A DNA stretch of 24,764 nt from DATJNI01 sp035508275 (lineage in GTDB: Bacteria > Patescibacteriota > Saccharimonadia > Saccharimonadales > UBA4665): positions 1 to 24,764 of the forward strand of contig DATJNI010000005.1 of assembly GCA_035508275.1 (NCBI GenBank), given 5' to 3'. The position numbers and the translations under genes were made by a program. Within the stretch, counting starts at the first letter, position 1, and every line of letters begins with the position of its first letter. The notes below the pieces were generated by a model. It did no database searches and was not told the DNA's origin. It saw only the letters and a program-made list of their open reading frames with translations. Positions 20,429-24,764 of this stretch are shown one piece after another.

Positions 20429-21994
20429 ATGGCAGAACTATCAATAACTGATCTATCCAAAGATGTTCGAAAAGCAATCGAGGAGCTAAAAGCCCGACCG
20501 GAAATTGAAAATGTCGGTGTTGTTACTCGAGTTGGCGATGGTATTGCCTGGATTTATGGTTTAGCTAAGGCTGGACTTAGCGAAATGCTAGAAATTACTA
20601 ACGATAGCGGCCAAGTGGTTACAGCTTTTGCTCTTAACTTAACTGAGGATGAAATTGGTGCGGTAATTTTAGGCGACGATAGCCTAATTAAGGCGGGCAA
20701 TAAAGTTAATCTAACTGGGAAAGTTCTGGAAGTGCCTGTTGGGGAGGAGCTAGTTGGCCGCGTGGTTGATCCCTTAGGTAATCCCCTAGACGGTGGACCG
20801 GCTATTAAAACTAAGCAGACCTATAGGGTGGAGCGTCCTGCTCCGGGAGTGCTAGATCGAAAGCATGTCTTCGAACCCTTAATGACTGGCCTTATGGCCA
20901 TCGACACCATGATTCCAATTGGCCGCGGACAAAGAGAGCTCATTATTGGCGATCGTCAAACAGGTAAGACCGCTATTGCCGTTGATACTATGGTTAACCA
21001 GGCTAGACAAAAGACCGGCGTTATTAACGTATACGTAGCCATTGGGCAGAAGCTGTCTAAAGTGTCTGCCCTAAAAGACAGACTGCAACGTGAAGGAGTT
21101 ATGGATCAGACTATAATTGTTGCGACTTCCCCGGCCGACCCAGCTGCTCTACTCTATCTAGCACCATATGCTGGCTGTTCTATGGGTGAGTACTTTAGGG
21201 ACAACAAAAAGCACGCTCTAATTATTTACGATGACCTATCTAAGCACGCAATAGCATATAGGCAGATGTCTCTGCTACTTAGGCGTCCACCGGGGCGAGA
21301 AGCCTACCCTGGCGATGTCTTTTACCTGCACTCTAGGCTACTGGAGCGAGCAGCTAAATTGTCTGATAGTCTTGGCGGCGGTTCATTAACTGCCTTGCCT
21401 ATTATTGAGACTCAGGCTGGTGATATTAGTGCATATATTCCAACCAATGTGATTTCCATTACTGATGGCCAGATATTTCTTGAAACTAACCTGTTCTACC
21501 AGGGTATTAGGCCGGCCATATCCGTCGGTTTATCTGTCTCCCGTGTTGGGGGTGATGCTCAGACTAAGGCCATTAAAGCCGTTGGCGGAGGTATTAAGCT
21601 TAGCCTAGCCCAGTTTAGGGAACTCGCCGCCTTTTCTCAGTTCTCGACCGATCTGGATGAGGAGACTAGGCATACCATTGAACGTGGACAGAGACTGACT
21701 GAGCTACTAAAGCAGCCTCAGTATAGCCCTTACTCTATCTGGGAGATGTACACTAGTTTGTATGCGGCAGTTAACGGTGCCTTCGATAAAGTCCCGATTG
21801 AAAAAATTAAGGCAGCCCAAGAGGCGTTGCTTAGGGAACTAAAATCCAAGCATGCCAAGTTAACTAATGCCCTTAATACCGGGGATAAACCGACCGATGT
21901 GCAGAATAATGAGGTGCTTAAAGTCGCCAAGTCCATAACCCGTTCCTACGAGTCCAGCGAAAAGGAAAAGACGGAGGCTAAAACCAATGGCTAG
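20429..21994 (+). CDS. atpA: F1Fo ATP synthase subunit alpha
   Basis: Regulatory nucleotide-binding subunit of F1. 521 residues, normal length. It shows the N-terminal beta-barrel, the GRVVDPLGNPLDG segment (110-122), Walker A GDRQTGKT (174-181), a Walker B-type ALIIYDDLSKHA, and the arginine-finger region SVGLSVSRVGGDAQ near 370. The upstream ribosome site is weak. The last 8 nt overlap the start of atpG. The C-terminal 20 residues are polar and variable. Nothing unusual in the catalytic parts. Confidence 0.97.
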   Translation: MAELSITDLSKDVRKAIEELKARPEIENVGVVTRVGDGIAWIYGLAKAGLSEMLEITNDSGQVVTAFALNLTEDEIGAVILGDDSLIKAGNKVNLTGKVLEVPVGEELVGRVVDPLGNPLDGGPAIKTKQTYRVERPAPGVLDRKHVFEPLMTGLMAIDTMIPIGRGQRELIIGDRQTGKTAIAVDTMVNQARQKTGVINVYVAIGQKLSKVSALKDRLQREGVMDQTIIVATSPADPAALLYLAPYAGCSMGEYFRDNKKHALIIYDDLSKHAIAYRQMSLLLRRPPGREAYPGDVFYLHSRLLERAAKLSDSLGGGSLTALPIIETQAGDISAYIPTNVISITDGQIFLETNLFYQGIRPAISVGLSVSRVGGDAQTKAIKAVGGGIKLSLAQFRELAAFSQFSTDLDEETRHTIERGQRLTELLKQPQYSPYSIWEMYTSLYAAVNGAFDKVPIEKIKAAQEALLRELKSKHAKLTNALNTGDKPTDVQNNEVLKVAKSITRSYESSEKEKTEAKTNG

Positions 21995-22853
21995 TTTAAT
22001 AATCTTAAAAAGACGGATTGGCTCGGTTAGAAACATGCGACAGATTACTAAAGCTATGGAGCTAGTATCGGCCTCTAAGCTTAGGCGGGCTCAACAGTAT
22101 GCCGCTCGTAGCCGGGACTACAGGGACATTGCCTACGATATGCTTAGGAACTTGAATGCCTCAGCGGAAGTAGCCGAGCAGCCACTATTTGCCAAGCGTA
22201 AAGTAAAGAATAGGCTCTACGTTATTGTTACTTCCAATATGGGGCTGGCAGGAGCGTATAACTCTAACAATCTAAAGATGCTAACTGAAGGTCTAAAAAG
22301 GGACCAGTCGGAAAGCGTTAAAAGCCACGTTATTGTAATTGGCAATAAAGGAGCTCAGTTTGTCCGTAGACTTAAGGGCGTTGAGTTAGTGGCGGTTTAC
22401 CCGCCCTTTAGCGATCAGCCGACAGTTAATGAGATGCGGCCTTTGCTAACAACAGTTATAGATATGTATGAAAAAGAGCAAGTTGATGATGTTGAGGTTA
22501 TATATACCATTTACCACTCAGCCGTTTCGCAGCAAGCAGTAACTCTAGAGGTCTTGCCTGCTCCTGCCCCAGATAGGCAAGAAGGCGCATCGAGTGTTAA
22601 TAATTTTGAGCCGGACATTGAGGCGGTAATTGAAGAAGCGACCACTAGACTAGTGGAAGCGCAAATCTGGCAAGCAATTCTAGAAAGTTTAGCCTCAGAA
22701 CATGCTATGCGTATGATAGCTACCAAGAATGCTACAGATAATGCTAACGAGTTAATTGGTGACTATACCTTGGAGCTAAATACCGCTAGGCAGGCAGCTA
22801 TTACCCAGGAGCTGGCGGAAATATCTGGTGGAGTGGAGGCGTTAACGACATGA
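21987..22853 (+). CDS. atpG: F1Fo ATP synthase subunit gamma
   Basis: Central shaft of F1. 288 residues, normal length. The N-terminal helix LKRRIGSVRNMRQITKAMELVSASKLRRA (7-35) and the C-terminal helix MRMIATKNATDNANELI with the following LNTARQAAITQELAEI stretch form the conserved coiled coil; the middle is the variable Rossmann-like domain with an unusually divergent sequence. ATG 21987 overlaps atpA by 8 nt and GGAGG lies upstream. Its stop overlaps the next, unknown, gene by 4 nt instead of being followed by atpD as is usual. Confidence 0.96.
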   Translation: MASLIILKRRIGSVRNMRQITKAMELVSASKLRRAQQYAARSRDYRDIAYDMLRNLNASAEVAEQPLFAKRKVKNRLYVIVTSNMGLAGAYNSNNLKMLTEGLKRDQSESVKSHVIVIGNKGAQFVRRLKGVELVAVYPPFSDQPTVNEMRPLLTTVIDMYEKEQVDDVEVIYTIYHSAVSQQAVTLEVLPAPAPDRQEGASSVNNFEPDIEAVIEEATTRLVEAQIWQAILESLASEHAMRMIATKNATDNANELIGDYTLELNTARQAAITQELAEISGGVEALTT

Positions 22854-23299
22854 TAGGCTTTGAAGGAGCACCAACGGACAGAAACGACCTAGACATTATG
22901 GCCCAGGAGGCTGCAATGACCTTGCTTGCCCATATCAGCCGAGAGGCCTCTGCCCATCAGCTAAGTTTGCTTGATAGCGATCCACTGATTGATGAGCCAT
23001 GGCCCGAAAGTATGACTCTTCATAGATATGACAAGGAAATGCTGCGACGTTATCGTCATATGGCTAGTCTGCTCGGCGAGGGCTATCCACTGACTGCTGC
23101 CGCTGAAATGGCTTCTGGAAGCAGTATAGAGCTACTTTACCGCGAGCCATGGAATAGGCCGTTTGACCAGAAGCGCCCACTCAGAACAAGTGAATTTCTA
23201 GAAGAGCTTACCACCGGATACATCTATGGTAGAGGGTCGACGGCAGTAGCAGATAAAAGAGAGGAAGGAGTATCAGAATGCCAACTACCACTAATGTAA
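22850..23299 (+). CDS. Unknown protein inserted between atpG and atpD
   Basis: A 149-residue soluble protein of no family I recognise, encoded inside the ATP synthase operon. Its ATG overlaps the atpG stop by 4 nt (ATGA), and its end overlaps the start of atpD by 22 nt, so it is translated as part of the operon and is unlikely to be a chance ORF: without it there would be a 424-nt gap in an otherwise packed operon. It is acidic at the N-terminus, has a helix rich in His/Ala near 14-40, and a segment GYPLTAAAEMASGSSIELLYRE (77-98) with a helix-turn-helix-like pattern, which I rate as weak. No membrane segment. Candidate assembly factor, inhibitor or regulator of the synthase; function unknown. 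Confidence 0.8.
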   Translation: MIGFEGAPTDRNDLDIMAQEAAMTLLAHISREASAHQLSLLDSDPLIDEPWPESMTLHRYDKEMLRRYRHMASLLGEGYPLTAAAEMASGSSIELLYREPWNRPFDQKRPLRTSEFLEELTTGYIYGRGSTAVADKREEGVSECQLPLM

Positions 23300-24663
23300 A
23301 AACAAACAAAGGCAAGATTACTCAAATTGTTGGAGTGGTCGTAGACGTTGACTTTACTAGCGGCAAGTTGCCGGCCATTAACAATGCCCTTGAGACTGAA
23401 CTAGCCGGCAAAAAGCTGGTTCTTGAAGTTGCCCAGCACCTAAGTGAGTCTAGCGTTAGAGCGATTGCTCTAAGTTCCACAGACGGTCTTAAGAGAAATA
23501 CCGAGGTTAAGGATACTGGTTCTTCCATTAGCGTTCCAGTTGGCGACGATACCTTAGGCCGAATGTTTAACGTAATTGGGGAGCCAATAGACTCTAAGCC
23601 AGATAAGTTCAAGCGGACTGCCCCGATACATAAGGATCCGCCACCATTAGTTGATCAGTCGCCAACAGTTGAAATTCTTGAGACCGGCATTAAAGTTATT
23701 GACCTAATTTGCCCTATGACCAAAGGCGGCAAAGCCGGGCTATTTGGTGGTGCTGGTGTTGGTAAGACTGTCTTAATCCAGGAGCTAATAAATAACATTG
23801 CTAAGTTTCACTCTGGCTACTCAGTCTTTGCCGGCGTTGGCGAAAGAACCCGTGAAGGTAATGACCTATACTTCGAAATGCAGGAATCTGGCGTTCTTAA
23901 AAATACTTCCCTTGTCTTTGGGCAGATGAACGAGCCGCCTGGTGCTAGGCTTAGAGTGGGTCTAAGCGGCCTAACTATTGCTGAAAGCTTTAGAGATAAG
24001 GGCAATGACGTGCTGCTGTTTATAGACAATATCTTTAGGTTTACTCAGGCAGGAAGCGAAGTATCGGCCCTCCTTGGTCGTTTGCCTTCAGCTGTTGGCT
24101 ACCAGCCAAACTTGCAGCAAGAAATGGGTGCTTTGCAGGAAAGAATTACTTCAACAAAAGAGGGATCGATTACCTCAGTGCAAGCAGTTTATGTGCCGGC
24201 TGACGACACCACTGACCCAGCTCCAGCCACTACCTTTGCTCACCTTGACTCAACTATCGTTCTTAGTCGTGCCCTAACGGAAATCGGCATATACCCGGCT
24301 GTTGATCCTCTGGACTCGACCTCCAACATTCTTGACCCAGAGATCATTGGCGAAGAGCACTACAATGTTGCTCGTGAGGTTCAGAGGGTGCTGCAGAGAT
24401 ATAAGGATCTTCAGGACATCATTGCCATACTTGGCATGGAAGAATTAAGTGAAGAAGATAAGCAGCTAGTCGGCCGTGCTCGTAAGATTCAGCGGTTCCT
24501 ATCCCAACCCTTTTACGTGGCTGAGCAGTTTACTGGCAACAAAGGCACATACGTTAAGATAGACGACACCGTTAAGAGTTTTAAGGAAATTCTTGATGGC
24601 AAGCATGACTCTAAGAGCGAGAGCGCCTTCTACATGAAGGGCGACATCTCTGAGGTTAAGTAA
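23278..24663 (+). CDS. atpD: F1Fo ATP synthase subunit beta
   Basis: Catalytic subunit of F1. 461 residues, normal length. Walker A GGAGVGKT (157-164), GERTREG (catalytic Glu region, near 188), LLFIDNIFRFTQAGSEVSALLGR (Walker B and the following loop) and VPADDTTDPAPATTFAH are all present. GGAAGGAG lies 8 nt before ATG 23278, within the overlapping end of the preceding unknown gene. Its stop shares one base with the atpC start (TAATG). Confidence 0.97.
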   Translation: MPTTTNVKTNKGKITQIVGVVVDVDFTSGKLPAINNALETELAGKKLVLEVAQHLSESSVRAIALSSTDGLKRNTEVKDTGSSISVPVGDDTLGRMFNVIGEPIDSKPDKFKRTAPIHKDPPPLVDQSPTVEILETGIKVIDLICPMTKGGKAGLFGGAGVGKTVLIQELINNIAKFHSGYSVFAGVGERTREGNDLYFEMQESGVLKNTSLVFGQMNEPPGARLRVGLSGLTIAESFRDKGNDVLLFIDNIFRFTQAGSEVSALLGRLPSAVGYQPNLQQEMGALQERITSTKEGSITSVQAVYVPADDTTDPAPATTFAHLDSTIVLSRALTEIGIYPAVDPLDSTSNILDPEIIGEEHYNVAREVQRVLQRYKDLQDIIAILGMEELSEEDKQLVGRARKIQRFLSQPFYVAEQFTGNKGTYVKIDDTVKSFKEILDGKHDSKSESAFYMKGDISEVK

Positions 24664-24764
24664 TGTTTGATTTTGTCCTGGTTAGTATTAGCGGTAAAAA
24701 GTTTGACGAACAAGTCCATGAAGTCATACTCCCAACTAAGGACGGCGAGATTGGTGTATTGGCC
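24663..24764 (+). CDS. atpC: F1Fo ATP synthase subunit epsilon, N-terminal part only
   Basis: Begins at ATG 24663, overlapping the atpD stop by one base, and runs off the window after 34 codons. The visible residues contain a VHEVILPTKDGEIGVLA stretch that matches the start of the epsilon N-terminal beta-sandwich (family pattern V-x-x-V-x-L-P-T-x-x-G-x-I-G-V-L). Usual last gene of the atp operon. Confidence 0.9.
   Translation, partial: MFDFVLVSISGKKFDEQVHEVILPTKDGEIGVLA

Noticed and set aside
1..24764. Recoded UGA (Gracilibacteria/Absconditabacteria code)
   Set aside because: purN, atpI and others end at TGA with correct family C-termini and overlapping downstream starts, so TGA is a stop.
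1..24764. CRISPR array, transposase or integrase
   Set aside because: No regularly spaced repeats and no recognisable transposase or recombinase frame on either strand.

Overview
The window is gene-dense DNA read with the standard bacterial code; several ORFs end cleanly at TGA, so UGA is not recoded. Overlapping starts and stops, many promoters that sit directly on start codons, many proteins of no recognisable family, and a compact ATP synthase operon with a short delta subunit suggest a small-genome Patescibacteria (candidate phyla radiation) bacterium, most likely Saccharibacteria-like. That placement is an inference from style; no rRNA or other marker is present.

Layout. 1-3.4 kb (minus strand): a cut-off unknown gene, a PlsC-type acyltransferase with an unusual HX4E motif, a small two-helix membrane protein and a large lineage-specific protein. 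3.5-4.7 kb (plus): cyclopropane fatty acid synthase. 4.7-10.5 kb (minus): a tight operon purN-purL(PurS-PurL fusion)-purQ-purM with its own promoter. It encodes exactly the consecutive steps GAR to FGAR to FGAM to AIR. The operon is bracketed by two same-orientation repeats (4715-4800 and 10379-10464, about 76% identical without gaps) that carry a tRNA T-arm and 3' end. 10.5-12.4 kb: an unknown two-gene operon divergent from a Fur-family regulator, then a tRNA-Asn(GTT) gene. The tRNA's 3' end and downstream flank are repeated at 10346-10392. 12.4-17.9 kb: smpB, an alpha/beta hydrolase-like protein, a membrane-anchored glycosidase facing a family 2 glycosyltransferase, a glutaredoxin/CobO-like/P-loop kinase operon, and an unknown protein. 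17.97-24.76 kb (plus): the F1Fo ATP synthase operon atpI-B-E-F-H-A-G-(unknown orf)-D-C, with atpC cut by the window end.

The points most worth following are: (i) the tRNA-Asn-derived repeats that cut 4.7-12.3 kb into two cassettes, like a tandem array of integrated islands; (ii) an unannotated 149-residue gene translationally embedded between atpG and atpD; (iii) eight promoters whose -10 box ends 6-9 nt before the ATG, implying widespread leaderless mRNAs; (iv) a Fur divergon whose two promoters share a -35 region, with a 16-bp direct repeat. No stretch over 300 bases lacks a gene. The longest gap (10255-10485) holds a repeat and the purine promoter.
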